The notes below the pieces were generated by a model that ran no database searches, was not told the DNA's origin, and was given only the letters and a program-made list of their open reading frames with translations. Below, piece after piece: positions 1 to 10,410 of a stretch of 64,000 nucleotides of DNA. Position 1 is the first letter of the stretch; the number at the start of each line of letters is the position of its first letter. Location of the stretch: contig WRAC01000003.1 in the NCBI GenBank assembly GCA_009780415.1, forward strand, positions 1 to 64,000, read 5' to 3'. The translations under genes were made by a program, and so were the position numbers. This stretch comes from Defluviitaleaceae bacterium (GTDB lineage Bacteria > Bacillota > Clostridia > Lachnospirales > WRAX01).

Positions 1-669
1 ATCCGCGCGCTGGAATGCCCTGTTCCGGATAGGCTTGCCGCGGCTAAAGCGGGCTTGGGGAAATTCGGGCGTAATAACTTTATCTACCACCCGGAACACG
101 GCTCTTATATTTGGATTGACACATGGGTTACGGATAAAGAGCTGGATTATGACGCTCTGGCGGATGATATCTACGTAAACGCGTGCAATGACAACTGCCA
201 TAAATGCATCCGGGCCTGCCCGACGAAGGCGTTGTGCGGCAGCCTATCGATGGATTTTGGCAGATGCGTTACCCAGCTCCAATGCAGCGGCAAGGACAGG
301 CCGGATGATAAAACCATGGCGAGGATGGGGCAATGGCTGTACGGTTGTGACGCCTGTCAGGACGCTTGCCCCCTGAATAAGTATAAATTCACGGATACCG
401 CGGAATTTCCGCTGCTTTCGGAAATTGGGGAATACCTGAAGCTTGAAACCATATTGGAAATGGATGAGGATACATATTTAAACATCATATATCCGCGTTT
501 TTGGTACATGGGCAAGGAGGGGTTGTGGCTGTGGAAATGCAATGCCCTGCGCAGTATGGTTAACTCCGGCGAAACGGGATATCATGGTCTGATAAAGAAA
601 TACTGCGATCACGAGGATAAACGCGTGAGCGAAACGGCGCAATGGGGATGCGGTAAGCTTGGTATCTAA
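1..669 (+). CDS. QueG-like 4Fe-4S double-cluster protein (5' partial)
   Basis: The frame is open from the first base, so the N-terminal part lies outside the window. The visible 222 residues begin with a glycine-rich AAKAGLGKFGRNN segment, as in epoxyqueuosine reductase (QueG) and relatives. Two ferredoxin-like cysteine clusters follow: CNDNCHKCIRACP and, further on, CDACQDACPLN. The tail, ending in KRVSETAQWGCGKLGI, resembles the HEAT-like end of QueG. QueG reduces epoxyqueuosine in tRNA to queuosine using B12 and two 4Fe-4S clusters. The cobalamin-binding part is not visible, so a QueG paralogue of other function remains possible. The stop codon overlaps the end of the convergent radical SAM gene by 4 bp. 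Confidence 0.75.
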   Translation: MRALECPVPDRLAAAKAGLGKFGRNNFIYHPEHGSYIWIDTWVTDKELDYDALADDIYVNACNDNCHKCIRACPTKALCGSLSMDFGRCVTQLQCSGKDRPDDKTMARMGQWLYGCDACQDACPLNKYKFTDTAEFPLLSEIGEYLKLETILEMDEDTYLNIIYPRFWYMGKEGLWLWKCNALRSMVNSGETGYHGLIKKYCDHEDKRVSETAQWGCGKLGI

Positions 670-1748
670 CCGATTATTTCGCGTATCCACGCTTCCTTGT
701 TTCTAAGCGAGCAGCCGCCGGCGCCTTCATGCAACGAACTTGCGTCGGCTCGCAGCGCGGCAAACAACGGTGATTTCAACGCCTCTATAAAAGACAGGCT
801 GTTTAAATCCCTGTCTGAATACGGAGCGAAGGGGCATGGTTCCAACACCCCGGAAGCGGCGATATGCGCAAACCCCCTGCCTGCGGCAAGGCAGCCCCCG
901 TATTGGGCTTCGTTTCCGGGGAAAGCGATGAAAATAGCGTTTTCATCGTTTGTATTTGCGCAGCAATATGCCGATAAACGCTGTTTATCGTTTTCTGACA
1001 GCGGCAGAAATTCATCGCTTTCACCCATGGGAACATATTCGACATGGATTACAAGCCTACAACCAAGTTCTATGTATGTATCAACAAAATCCCCTGCCGT
1101 AACTTCGCCGATGTTATGCGCTCCGGTGGTTACGGATATACCAAAGGGGATTTTTCGTTTGCGCAGCTCAGCCATCACCGATTTTATCTTTTCCGTCACA
1201 CCGCCGCCCCTGCGGTTATCCGTTCTTTCGGGCGAACCCTCTATGCTTAACAGCGGAACTATATTCCGGTTGGCGGAAAAGAAGCCGTACCACTCCCCGT
1301 CAAAAAGCTGGCCGTTAGTGAACACCAATCCCAGCAGCTCCTTATGTTCCGCAACGGAATACACCCAATCTCGCGCCAGAAGAGGCTCTCCGCCAGCTAG
1401 AAGTACGGTTGAACAACCAGCCGCGCTAGCTTCATCCAACAGCCCGGCAATCCGTTCCTTTGTCAGTTCTGGTGTTTTTTCACGGCATACGTTTGCCGAA
1501 TAGCACTCCTTACAGGCCAAATTGCAATTATCGGTGGCGCTGACTATCAAAACCGGCGGCACGCTTACGCCTGCCTCTTGCCATTTTCCCCGCTGCTTCT
1601 TTGCCCTTGATTCGTGTGCGGAAACCTTCATCATGGCGGCAGCGGATTTGGGATGCTGAATCAATATTTTAACCGCTTTTTTGATAATGCCCGCGTAACG
1701 GGCGTCCATTAGTTTTATACTGTTTGCGGGGAAATCGGCTATATCCAT
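666..1748 (-). CDS. Radical SAM protein with C-terminal cysteine-rich region
   Basis: This 360-residue protein carries the radical SAM iron-sulfur motif CNLACKECY about 75 residues in, preceded by VPPVLIVSATDNC. A glycine-rich SAM-binding strand, LLAGGEPLL, follows. The C-terminal part has scattered cysteines (GGCLAAGRGF, LEPCPFAPY, GGCSLRN) that suggest a SPASM-like auxiliary cluster domain. Such proteins often modify peptides or activate enzymes, but no precursor peptide is visible nearby and the substrate is unknown. The start is ATG behind GGAGGT. It runs tail to tail with the QueG-like gene and is separated by about 70 bp from the fucosidase gene on the same strand. Confidence 0.8.
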   Translation of the reverse strand: MDIADFPANSIKLMDARYAGIIKKAVKILIQHPKSAAAMMKVSAHESRAKKQRGKWQEAGVSVPPVLIVSATDNCNLACKECYSANVCREKTPELTKERIAGLLDEASAAGCSTVLLAGGEPLLARDWVYSVAEHKELLGLVFTNGQLFDGEWYGFFSANRNIVPLLSIEGSPERTDNRRGGGVTEKIKSVMAELRKRKIPFGISVTTGAHNIGEVTAGDFVDTYIELGCRLVIHVEYVPMGESDEFLPLSENDKQRLSAYCCANTNDENAIFIAFPGNEAQYGGCLAAGRGFAHIAASGVLEPCPFAPYSDRDLNSLSFIEALKSPLFAALRADASSLHEGAGGCSLRNKEAWIREIIG

Positions 1749-1819
1749 AGTACCTCCGTTTATTATTCAGACTATGGTATATATACATACGGCAGGGTAA
1801 TTTGTCTGATTCAATTTTT

Positions 1820-4183
1820 TCAACCCGACGGGGAATTCCGTGCCGTCTCAGCCTTTGATATTTTCACTCCCCGTGCAAAATCAATATTGTATACCATACC
1901 CTTTTCGGTGTCAAAGGCGCATAATTCTTTATGTTCGTGGAAAATAACGCAACGTTCCCCCGCGTTGGAACGGATTGTAGCGGATACGGGCATGTTTTTC
2001 CGCCATAATAAATCAACCTCAAATCCTCCGCGCGCCATTAAGCCGTTAAACTCTCCGCTGTGCCAGGCATCCGGCAGGGCGGGAAGCAGGTCGATAAAGC
2101 CCTGATGGGATTGCAAAAGCATCTCTGCGACACAGGCCGTGGCTCCGAAATTGCCGTCGATTTGAAAAGGCGGGTGGGCATCGAAAAGATTGGCGTAAAG
2201 GCCGCCTGTTTGGGGATAATCCGCGGATTCATAAACAAGATTGAAGAAACGCTCAAAAACGGACAGCGTCCTGTTGCCGTCCCTCAGCCTTGCCCATAAA
2301 CATGCGCGCCACGCCAAACCCCAGCCCGTACTGATGTCTCCCCTTATATCCATTGTTTTTCTCGCGGCGGCTATGAGGGCTTTGTTGTTTCCGTCAATCT
2401 GCCTCCCGGGGAAAAGTCCGTACAGATGCGAGAGATGGCGGTGCTGTTCGTCTTCGTCGTCAAAATCCCGGCTCCATTCCTGTATTTGCCCTCTTGCGCC
2501 GATTTTTATGGGATGCAAACGCTCCTTCGCCGCCGATAATGTTTGCGTGAAGTCCGGGTCAATGCCTAATATTTCCGCCGATTCGATACAATTAGTAAAC
2601 AAATCCCAAATTAACATCATATCGCATGTCGCGGCGGAGCTGACGGCGTAAAGCCCATTATTACAGCGGAACAGATGTTCGGGCGAGGTGGACGGCGAGG
2701 TTATAAGAAAACCGTCCCCGTCCTCTGTAAGCCACGACAGGCAGAATTGCGCCGCTCCTTTCATAATGGGGTAGGCATGGTTCCGCAGATACTCAATATC
2801 CCGTGTGAAGGCGAAATGCTCCCAAAGATGCGCGCATAACCACGCGCCCCCCATGGGCCAAAGCGCCCAAATCGGCTGGCCGTGACCAAACCCGCCCACG
2901 GGAGCGGTCTGGCCCCAGATGTCACTGTTGTGATGGGCCGCCCAGCCTTCGGCATTATAATTCACCCGCGCGGTTTTTTCCCCATTTTCCGCCAGCTTGC
3001 CGATGAAGTCCAGCAGCGGTAGATGGCACTCCGTCATATTAGCGGTCAAGGCGGGCCAATAATTCATCTGGGTGTTAATATTTATGGTGTAATTGCTTTG
3101 CCATGGGGGATACATTTCCTTGTTCCAAATGCCCTGGAGGTTTCCGGGCGCGCATCCCGGGCGGGAAGACGCTATCATCAGGTATCGCCCGTATTGGAAC
3201 AGCAGTTCAATAAGGCCGGTGTCAGCAGGCTCATATTTTATTATGCGTGTGCGGGTGTCCATTTGGTTAAAGCGAGCGGCTTTTTCCCCAAGGTCAATCT
3301 GCGCCCGGTTGTAGATGGCGGTATAATCCATGACATGGCGTTTCTTTAACCCTTCATATCCTAAATCTACGGCGTTATCCAGCCGTTTAGCCAGAATTTG
3401 CTCTATTTCCGCCATGCGGCGATTATGCCCCGGTTCGTTAAACTTGTAACTGGTTGCGGCGGAAAGCAGTATAACCGCTTCGGTCGCGCCCTCAACTATA
3501 ATTTTAGTATCATTGCACGATAATTGGCTGCTTGCAGAGATAATCCTCAACTTCACTCCGAAGGATAGCGCGCGGGTGGTTTCCGCGTCCCCGTATATCG
3601 GGGGGTTCAGATCGTAATAATCGCGGTGCTTCACCGCTTCGGGCGCCATGCCTGACAGATTTATTTCGCTTCCGGCTGCGGATACCGTATGCCGCAGCGG
3701 ACTGGTAAGCGCGGCGGTGAAGTTAAAGGCATTGTTAGCGGTCAGACGCAGAACCAATACATTATCGGAGTGAGAGCAGAAAGCTTCGCGTATGTAAACC
3801 GTTTCACCTGTTTTATAAGTTACTGAACAGACGGCTGTTTCTATATCAAGCTTTCTGGAGTAATTTTCAACGCTGCCCGCACAGCCGAAGGTTAGGGCGA
3901 TATCACCAAGGGGCAGGTATGTTTGGGTGTACGGCCCCATTATTTTTTTACTCAGGGCATCCGCGAGAGCGTAATTCCCGTTCCTCACGGCTTCCCGCAT
4001 TTGCGGCAGTATCTCCGGACCGTCGGGATTATTCCAGTCGGTTTTAAAACCCGACCACAGGGTCTCCTCATTTAATTGAATCAATTCCTGCCCTATCCCG
4101 TCAAAAACCATGGAACCCAAGCTTCCGTTGCCCAGCGGCAGGGCGTCGGTCCATGTTTCCGCGGCCGTATTATAAGTCAGCAT
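1820..4183 (-). CDS. Glycoside hydrolase family 95 (alpha-L-fucosidase type)
   Basis: The 787-residue protein matches GH95 in length and layout. The N-terminal beta domain opens with the family signature [16 protein letters not shown] followed by [10 protein letters not shown]. The (alpha/alpha)6 catalytic barrel holds [11 protein letters not shown], the segment containing the two Asn residues used by 1,2-alpha-L-fucosidase. [10 protein letters not shown] probably holds the acid Glu, and QIDGNFGA holds the conserved Asp. GH95 enzymes invert alpha-1,2-fucosyl or, in some members, alpha-L-galactosyl linkages. No signal peptide is seen, which suggests cytoplasmic action on imported oligosaccharides. 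An AGGAG lies about 12 nt before the ATG. Confidence 0.9.
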   Translation of the reverse strand: MLTYNTAAETWTDALPLGNGSLGSMVFDGIGQELIQLNEETLWSGFKTDWNNPDGPEILPQMREAVRNGNYALADALSKKIMGPYTQTYLPLGDIALTFGCAGSVENYSRKLDIETAVCSVTYKTGETVYIREAFCSHSDNVLVLRLTANNAFNFTAALTSPLRHTVSAAGSEINLSGMAPEAVKHRDYYDLNPPIYGDAETTRALSFGVKLRIISASSQLSCNDTKIIVEGATEAVILLSAATSYKFNEPGHNRRMAEIEQILAKRLDNAVDLGYEGLKKRHVMDYTAIYNRAQIDLGEKAARFNQMDTRTRIIKYEPADTGLIELLFQYGRYLMIASSRPGCAPGNLQGIWNKEMYPPWQSNYTININTQMNYWPALTANMTECHLPLLDFIGKLAENGEKTARVNYNAEGWAAHHNSDIWGQTAPVGGFGHGQPIWALWPMGGAWLCAHLWEHFAFTRDIEYLRNHAYPIMKGAAQFCLSWLTEDGDGFLITSPSTSPEHLFRCNNGLYAVSSAATCDMMLIWDLFTNCIESAEILGIDPDFTQTLSAAKERLHPIKIGARGQIQEWSRDFDDEDEQHRHLSHLYGLFPGRQIDGNNKALIAAARKTMDIRGDISTGWGLAWRACLWARLRDGNRTLSVFERFFNLVYESADYPQTGGLYANLFDAHPPFQIDGNFGATACVAEMLLQSHQGFIDLLPALPDAWHSGEFNGLMARGGFEVDLLWRKNMPVSATIRSNAGERCVIFHEHKELCAFDTEKGMVYNIDFARGVKISKAETARNSPSG

Positions 4184-4233
4184 AGATATTCTTCACTCCT
4201 ATGGGATATGAGCTTATTTCATTTCATGTTGTT

Positions 4234-4262
4234 AATATACCATGATAAATAAATTTCGTCCA
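4234..4262 (-). promoter_or_regulatory. Possible sigma-A promoter of the GH95 gene
   Basis: On the minus strand TGGACG and TATATT are separated by 17 bp, about 50 bp upstream of the fucosidase start. The -10 is good and the -35 matches four of six consensus bases. Confidence 0.35.
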
Positions 4263-4274
4263 CTTATATAAATA

Positions 4275-4472
4275 TCACATAGAGCAATCCCGGCACAACA
4301 ATTCCTTCATATGCCGATAAACAAGTATTTGAATTTCCGGAAACAGTTTCCTGACCTCGTCCGCTATGCGCCGCGTTTCCGCATCGGCCCAGATTTGCTT
4401 CAGCTCCGCCTTTTCCTCCGGTAAAAGCCCGTCATAATTGCTTTCGATTTCAAGAATAAATTCTTTGGCCAT
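4275..4472 (-). CDS. Small hypothetical protein (65 aa)
   Basis: A short acidic, probably helical protein with no signal peptide or membrane segment. It ends with a CRDC motif (LLCRDCSM). A GGGGTGAT ribosome binding site sits about 3-8 nt upstream of the ATG, which supports real translation. It lies between the GH95 gene and the divergently read serine recombinase and may be cargo of the recombinase element. No family is recognised. Confidence 0.5.
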   Translation of the reverse strand: MAKEFILEIESNYDGLLPEEKAELKQIWADAETRRIADEVRKLFPEIQILVYRHMKELLCRDCSM

Positions 4473-4570
4473 TACATCACCCCGGATTATTTCTTATGCC
4501 GGATAAAAAATGTCCTATGATAACGCGTAAGAGAGTATAATTGCTGTAGAATGAAAAGGAATGCAATTCT

Positions 4571-6169
4571 ATGAAAATAGCCGTTTATTCAAGGAAGTCC
4601 AAGCAAACCGAAACCGGCGACAGCATTAAAAACCAAATAAATATATGTAAGGATTACGCAAGGTCGCATTTTTCGGACTGTGAGTTTATTGTTTATGAAG
4701 ACGAGGGATTTTCCGGCGGGAACGCGGAGCGGCCCATGTTTAAAAGGCTGTTGAATGACGCGGGAAAACGATTGTTTGATGTGCTGGTATGCTACCGCCT
4801 TGACCGGTTAAGCCGCAATATACTGGATTTTTCAACTACGCTGGAGCTTATGGAGGCAAATGGCATCGGTTTTGTATCGGTAACGGAGCGGTTCGACACA
4901 ACCACGCCCATGGGCAAGGCCATGATGTACATTGCCTCGGTGTTTGCTCAGCTTGAGCGGGACACGACAGCGCAGCGCATTGTTGATAATTTTTCGGAGT
5001 TGGCTAAAACGGGGCGGTATCTTATTGGAAAGCCGCCTGAGGGTTTTCGGAAAAAGCGTATATCGAACATATGCGGCAAACAATATAACATTCTTGAGGC
5101 TGTACCGGAAGAGGCGGATAAAATCAGGCTGATTTATAACCTTTACCTAAAATGGCACAGCCTGACAAAAATCGAGACATACTGCCTGCAAAACAACATC
5201 AGGAGCAAAAACGGCAATACAATCGGAACCGATTGGATATCACGCGCGTTAAGGCATCAGCTTTACGCAACGGCGGACCGCGCGGCCCATGATTATTTCA
5301 AGGACATGGGCGCGCTCATCTATTCACCTGCCGAAGCCTTTAATGGCCTTCACGGCATTATGGTTTACAGACGCGTTCAGAAGGGGAAGAGTACCCCCGC
5401 TTACCAAAGCCCGCCGGAGCGGCTTGTAATAAGCGTTGGCGAGCATGAGGGGATTATTCCGTCGGCGGATTGGATCGCGGTGCAGCGCATAATAAACGAA
5501 AGAAAATCCATAGGCATAAGCCTCAGGAAACCCACGGGCAATTACGGTGTTTTTAACGGCCTGCTGCGCTGCGCTCATTGCGGCAGCCCGTTAAAGCCCA
5601 CCAGCATCAGAAAAAACGGCGTGTTCTATTACAAATGTATTTTAAAGGAAAAAAGCCGCATGGGTTTGTGCGCGGTGAAAAATCTTTCTCATAAAGCCGA
5701 TGTGTTGATTATTAATTACGTTCAAGGGCTTTTGCTGGATAAAAATGATGTTGCGGCACAATTCGCCGGTATACCGTTTGCATCTTTTGAAAAAATAAAT
5801 TCAACGCAAAAAGACATTTCCGCCGTGAAGAAATTAATTCATTCAAACGAGAAACTGGTTGGGAATTTGATTTTACGGCTTGCCAATTTAACAAACGAGA
5901 TAGCATTAAAACGTGTTGAGGAACACATCGCTAAATTGGAATCGGAAATAGCGGAATCCAAGAATCTGTTACGCGTCCTTGAAGCCGATAAAATCAAACG
6001 GGCCGGCAGCCAACCGGATGCGGACATAACCAGTCTTAGCGCTTTCATCTTGTCAGGCGGCTTTGCGTCCATCCCGGACACCCTTGAAAAACGTAATATC
6101 CTGAGGAAAATAATCAAAGACATCATCTGGGATGGCGAAAAAGCCGTGGTAAATTTTATTAAATTGTAA
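4571..6169 (+). CDS. Large serine recombinase (site-specific integrase)
   Basis: The 532-residue protein has the three parts of a large serine recombinase. An N-terminal resolvase domain begins AVYSRKSKQTETGDS, with the nucleophile Ser at residue 10 and the R-LSRN motif in VCYRLDRLSRNILDF. The central Recombinase domain covers about residues 155-275. A zinc ribbon carries LRCAHCGSPLKP and later cysteines, followed by a coiled-coil region near residues 400-470. It resembles TndX/SpoIVCA-type enzymes that integrate or excise elements. The ribosome binding site is AAAGGA. The stop codon lies within about 15 bp of sequence still encoding the truncated subtilase on the other strand, so the element end probably falls there. 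Confidence 0.92.
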   Translation: MKIAVYSRKSKQTETGDSIKNQINICKDYARSHFSDCEFIVYEDEGFSGGNAERPMFKRLLNDAGKRLFDVLVCYRLDRLSRNILDFSTTLELMEANGIGFVSVTERFDTTTPMGKAMMYIASVFAQLERDTTAQRIVDNFSELAKTGRYLIGKPPEGFRKKRISNICGKQYNILEAVPEEADKIRLIYNLYLKWHSLTKIETYCLQNNIRSKNGNTIGTDWISRALRHQLYATADRAAHDYFKDMGALIYSPAEAFNGLHGIMVYRRVQKGKSTPAYQSPPERLVISVGEHEGIIPSADWIAVQRIINERKSIGISLRKPTGNYGVFNGLLRCAHCGSPLKPTSIRKNGVFYYKCILKEKSRMGLCAVKNLSHKADVLIINYVQGLLLDKNDVAAQFAGIPFASFEKINSTQKDISAVKKLIHSNEKLVGNLILRLANLTNEIALKRVEEHIAKLESEIAESKNLLRVLEADKIKRAGSQPDADITSLSAFILSGGFASIPDTLEKRNILRKIIKDIIWDGEKAVVNFIKL

Positions 6170-6934
6170 CCATTTCACCTTATCATCATCCGATGAACCC
6201 ACTGTAATTACTTTGCGGCTGGTACCGGGGGAGGTGATGGTGGAAGGTCCCGGCCCGCCATTGCCTGCCGCCGCGCACACCACAATACCCTTGTCCCAGG
6301 CGGCCTCAACCGCCCTGACAAGCGGCTCGCCGCTGACATTGGACGTGCCGACGGACATATTGGCGACGCGTATATTGTATTTATCCTTATTCGTTATCGT
6401 CCACTGTATGCCCGCCAAAAATTCCGCCGTATCCCCTCTGCCTTTGTCGTCCAGTATTTTTACGCCGACTAAGCCGCAGCCCGGCGCCACACCAACGTAT
6501 CTCCCGTTCGATGCCGCGCCGTTTCCCGTTGCTATACCGGCGACATGGGTACCGTGCGCGTTGTCGTCATAGGGCTCTTTGAACCCGTTAACAAAATCCT
6601 TGAAGGCAATGATGCGGTTTTCCGGTTCGATAAAATCACGCACCGGACTTATACCCGTGTCAAGAAAAGCGATGGACAGGCCTTGGCCGGTAAAACGGGA
6701 CTCGTTAGCTACCGTAGGCGGCTCGCGGCTCTGGGCGGCTATGGCGGCTGTGGCATGAACGGCTCGTATGCCCGTAAGCCGCTCCAGGCGCGGATAATCC
6801 GCTTCCGGAACCTCGACGATATAATAACCCAAATCCGGCAGGCAATATTTTACGCGGCATAACTTTGAGATTACCGCCTCGGAATGATCGCAAATATCGC
6901 ATTCTACTATTAACTTGATAAGATTTTCGCTCAT
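6170..6934 (-). pseudogene. Truncated S8 subtilase, cut by the recombinase element
   Basis: Reading leftward from the ATG at 6934, the protein has the catalytic Asp motif SIAFLDTGIS and the catalytic His motif DNAHGTHVAGIATG. The substrate-binding VANMSVGTSN and AAAGNGGPG segments follow. Homology runs to KVITVGSSDDD near 6180. The expected GTSMATP serine motif and the rest of the C-terminus are absent. The frame then continues to 6053 only as antisense of the recombinase. The serine nucleophile is therefore lost and the protease should be inactive as encoded. No remainder of the gene was found elsewhere in the window. If the element can excise, the gene might be restored, as happens in sporulation-linked skin elements, but the second half would have to lie outside this window. 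Confidence 0.85.
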
Positions 6935-7036
6935 GGTTTAGTTAGCCCCTGCTTTATATATTATATTTTATGCGGGGGATTTTGGATGTGTCACGGGCGA
7001 TCACACCGTACGCATTGGATTGTAGGTATATAAACC

Positions 7037-8110
7037 TTACGTAATTTTAACCGCCTGCATCTGCGCCTTTACGCATAATTCGGCGGCCTTGAAGGCATGC
7101 TCCTGAGTCATAGCGTTTTCGGTACGGTTCAATGAATCAAGGATTAGCTTCCCGAAATACGGATACCCGATTTTACCGTCAACGTTAAAATATGTTTCTT
7201 CGCGCCCGTTTGCCAAAAATAGATGCGAGGGGCCGTCATTTGTGCCTATGTTCATATATTTGCGCTGTTCGATAAAACCCTCTGTTCCCAGAATAAAACT
7301 ACGTCCGTCGCCCCACGTTTGCAACCCATCCGGCGTAAACCAGTCTACGCGGAAATAACCCGCCGCGCCGTTATCGGTCACAAGCATGGCATCGCCGAAA
7401 TCGTCCAGCTCCGGGTAATCCGGATTGTTATAATTAGCGGTTTGGCTGCGGACAACAGTGGCGTCTTTCGCGCCCGTATAGAATAATATCTGCTCCACTT
7501 GATGGCTGCCGATATCGCACAGTATCCCGCCGTATTTTTCTTTTTTAAAGAACCAATCCGGGCGCGACGGCGCGTTCAGCCTGTGCGGGCCAAGGCCGAT
7601 GACTTGCACTACTTTTCCTATTGCCCCCTGTTCTATAAGCTGGCCCGCAAACACGGCGGTTTCCACATGCAGGCGTTCGCTGTAGTAGACCGCATACTTG
7701 CGTCCAGTGCGTTTTACGGCGGCCTTTGCCGCGTCCAGTTGCTCCAGAGTTGTAAGGGGCGCTTTATCAGTAAAATAATCCTTACCCGCGTCCATAACGC
7801 GAATCCCCAGCGCGCAGCGTTCGCTTGTCACAGCCGCGCCCGCCACAAGGCGCGCTTCTGGGTCGCTCAGCACCTCCGCCTCGTCCCTGGCGCGTTTTGT
7901 ACCGGGGAAACGTGATAAAAAGTTATCCAGCTTTTTCGCGTCAGGGTCATAAGCCCATTTCAAAACGCCACCCGCGCCGATAAGCCCCTCGCACATGCCA
8001 TAGATATGACCGTGATCCATACCTACAGCCGAAAAAACAAACTCACCCGGTTTTACCACAGGCGCGGGTTTGGGTTTGGGCGCGTAGTTCATGCCGTCCT
8101 TTGCGTTCAT
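7037..8110 (-). CDS. Gfo/Idh/MocA family oxidoreductase
   Basis: A 357-residue NAD(P)-dependent sugar dehydrogenase-like protein. The N-terminal Rossmann part has FSAVGMDHGHIYGM. The catalytic Lys is probably in DYFTDKAPLTTLEQLD, the family's EKP-like position. The C-terminal alpha/beta domain contains GGILCDIGSHQVEQIL. Members oxidise or reduce the hydroxyls of sugars, inositols or their amino derivatives, and the substrate here cannot be told. It lies downstream of helD on the same strand with about 60 bp of A-rich leader and only a weak AAGGA ribosome binding site. The position of GAP-like loops fits the family. Confidence 0.85.
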   Translation of the reverse strand: MNAKDGMNYAPKPKPAPVVKPGEFVFSAVGMDHGHIYGMCEGLIGAGGVLKWAYDPDAKKLDNFLSRFPGTKRARDEAEVLSDPEARLVAGAAVTSERCALGIRVMDAGKDYFTDKAPLTTLEQLDAAKAAVKRTGRKYAVYYSERLHVETAVFAGQLIEQGAIGKVVQVIGLGPHRLNAPSRPDWFFKKEKYGGILCDIGSHQVEQILFYTGAKDATVVRSQTANYNNPDYPELDDFGDAMLVTDNGAAGYFRVDWFTPDGLQTWGDGRSFILGTEGFIEQRKYMNIGTNDGPSHLFLANGREETYFNVDGKIGYPYFGKLILDSLNRTENAMTQEHAFKAAELCVKAQMQAVKIT

Positions 8111-8173
8111 GATGTTATCAGTCCTTTTTTGTGTTTTTTTGTGATTTTTGTGGTTGATAAATTTACAACAATC

Positions 8174-10387
8174 CTAACGCAAAAACCTCGATACCGCGCC
8201 CTCCGCGCAGATATGCAGCCTGTGGAGTGCCCTTGTGCAGGCCACGTACAACAGATTGCGGTCGTAAGGCGTGTTATACCGCGCGTCCCCCGCGTCCCAG
8301 ACAATTACAAAGTCAAATTCCAACCCTTTAGACATGTAAACGGGCATGATATTCAAATGTTTTGAAAGTTTTTCGTTTTGGGCTGTAATGAGGGATTTAT
8401 GCTCTGTTTCGATATGATGAGCCAGTTCGGCGGCTTCATCAGCCGTTTTGGTAAGAATTGCCGAAACAATCCCATCCCCGTATGCTTTAATGGCTTTATT
8501 CACATGATCAAGCAATTCAAGGCGTGTTCCGGTCATAATTTCCGGGGCGTGGCCGGAACGCTGGAAAACCTCGGAATCTTTGCGCCCGAGTATACGGTTG
8601 CAAAAATCCTGTATCTCCACGGACGAACGGTAACTTTTGCGCAAGGCCAGGGTTGCGGTCTTCGGCACGCCCATGTGCAAACTGATACGCCTAAAAAAAT
8701 CGCGGGAAACGCTAAGCCCGACGGCTTGGTTCGTATCGCCCAGAATCGTATACCGCGCGTTGGGGAACATTCGCTTGAAAGTAAGGTAATTGACCACGCC
8801 GTAATCCTGCGCCTCGTCAATAACAACATGCCGGTAATTTGCATAGTTCTTAATTCCGCAAAGCCGTTCAGTCAGGTACAGCACGGCCCCCGCATCGGCG
8901 AAAGGCAGCAAGCCCTGTTTCATCTTACTCCGCCCGTACCCAATCAGTGCTGCAGCATCGTCAGGCAAACGCAGACCTTTTGACGCTCTGCATAGTAAAT
9001 ATCTGTCGCCGGTTAATTTCATATATAAGCGCACCGGGTTAATACTGGTTTGTCCGCGTAATTTTTCATAAAACCTATTTTTAATCTGGTTGAGAAGAAC
9101 CGCAACCCGGTTATCTACTTCAAAGGCCCATTTGTCATATGTTTTTTCAAGAACGATTTCTTTTAGCTTAATGCGCAGCCCGTCAAAAACAGGTTCCGCG
9201 TCGGCCTTTACCCTGTCGCGTATGCGCTTAAGCCGCGCCGCCGCCGGGAGATTGGCCTTATTTTCTAAAAACAAGGCTTTCAGACGTTCTTTCGTGTATA
9301 GCAACTGCCCGTCCAAAGCAATATCCTCAAACTCATGCAGCCGCCGCTCATAAAGAAGGGCATACCGGTTCAGGATCTCCGCCATTGTGCGCGATGATTT
9401 GAAGGCTGAGGCGCGCAGCCGTGTGTGCTGCGCGTCCTGCCGCAGCCGTGTCAGACTCTCCAGATGTTGATTTTTGGTTTGAATATTGATGTTACTAATA
9501 TTTTTAATGTAAATATCATCAATGGTAATCTGTTTGATGCGTTCCTCGCCAAGGCTTGGCAGCACTTCGCCGATATAATCGGCAAACGCGTCGCTGGGGG
9601 TCAGGGCCAGAATATTTTTATGCGTAACGCCGGTGATTTTACTTTCATACATCAAATACGCGATGCGGTGGAGGGCAATGCTTGTCTTGCCCGAACCCGC
9701 CACGCCGTTCACAATCAACGCCCCGCTGGTAAGGTCGCGGATTATCTGGTCCTGCTCCTTCTGAATGGTTTCAACGATGGTTTTCATCTTTGGCGTGGCG
9801 TTTTGACTCAACGCCTCAAGAAGTATTTCATCCCGTATAACAAGCCCGCTGTCGGCGTAATATTTAAGCTCACCGCCGCGGAATTTCAATTGGCGTTTAA
9901 GCAGAACCTCACCCTCGACGCGCCCGTCCGGGGCGTCATAATGGCATTTTCCAAGCTCATAACGGTAATAAACACTGGCAATGGGCGACCTCCAGTCATA
10001 GATATACACGCGCCCTTGCTTCAAGTCAAACAGGTTGTGGAAACCGATATAAATCTTGTCAGCGGAAAGCATATCCTTTTCTGTAAGGTCAAAACGCCCG
10101 AAATACGGTGAATCAAGGAGTCTTTCGTATTTAGCCACCAGCTTGCTGGTAACGTCGGCGGAGCGCGCGCCCAAATTAAGCTGCATCAGATACTGGGCGA
10201 CATCGCTGAGCTTTTCCCTGTCGGCGGCGCGGACATCCGAGTAATCCGTCCACAGAATCTTGTTGATGTCCTTCAGCTCGCCGCGCTTGCCCGCCAGAAT
10301 CCCCGCTTCCCGCGCAAGCTCTTTCTGTAAATAATCAAGCGTTTCATCCGCGTTTATTTGCTCATCATTAAGGATAATCTCGTTCAT
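8174..10387 (-). CDS. helD: HelD-type superfamily 1 helicase, RNA polymerase recycling factor
   Basis: The 737-residue protein matches HelD in size. An N-terminal coiled-coil arm (residues 1-60) has the EKLSDVAQYLMQLN region. The Walker A motif NGVAGSGKTSIALHR lies near residue 230, the UvrD-type DEAQ box in VIDEAQDYGVVNY near residue 520, and the motif V/VI region near the C-terminus in PVYMSKGLEFDFVIV and LLYVACTRALHRL. HelD binds stalled RNA polymerase and strips it from DNA and RNA. The start is supported by an AAAGGGGT ribosome binding site. A terminator hairpin (10411-10440) separates it from the upstream AbrB-type gene. Confidence 0.88.
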   Translation of the reverse strand: MNEIILNDEQINADETLDYLQKELAREAGILAGKRGELKDINKILWTDYSDVRAADREKLSDVAQYLMQLNLGARSADVTSKLVAKYERLLDSPYFGRFDLTEKDMLSADKIYIGFHNLFDLKQGRVYIYDWRSPIASVYYRYELGKCHYDAPDGRVEGEVLLKRQLKFRGGELKYYADSGLVIRDEILLEALSQNATPKMKTIVETIQKEQDQIIRDLTSGALIVNGVAGSGKTSIALHRIAYLMYESKITGVTHKNILALTPSDAFADYIGEVLPSLGEERIKQITIDDIYIKNISNINIQTKNQHLESLTRLRQDAQHTRLRASAFKSSRTMAEILNRYALLYERRLHEFEDIALDGQLLYTKERLKALFLENKANLPAAARLKRIRDRVKADAEPVFDGLRIKLKEIVLEKTYDKWAFEVDNRVAVLLNQIKNRFYEKLRGQTSINPVRLYMKLTGDRYLLCRASKGLRLPDDAAALIGYGRSKMKQGLLPFADAGAVLYLTERLCGIKNYANYRHVVIDEAQDYGVVNYLTFKRMFPNARYTILGDTNQAVGLSVSRDFFRRISLHMGVPKTATLALRKSYRSSVEIQDFCNRILGRKDSEVFQRSGHAPEIMTGTRLELLDHVNKAIKAYGDGIVSAILTKTADEAAELAHHIETEHKSLITAQNEKLSKHLNIMPVYMSKGLEFDFVIVWDAGDARYNTPYDRNLLYVACTRALHRLHICAEGAVSRFLR

Positions 10388-10410
10388 GTCCGACCCCTTT
10401 CAAAACGCCA

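Noticed and set aside
697-1503. Long rightward open frame (268 codons) opposite the radical SAM gene
   Set aside because: It is antisense to a clearly recognisable protein, has no ribosome binding site and no family resemblance.
6053-6169. C-terminal extension of the subtilase frame
   Set aside because: These codons are antisense of the recombinase gene and do not resemble subtilase.
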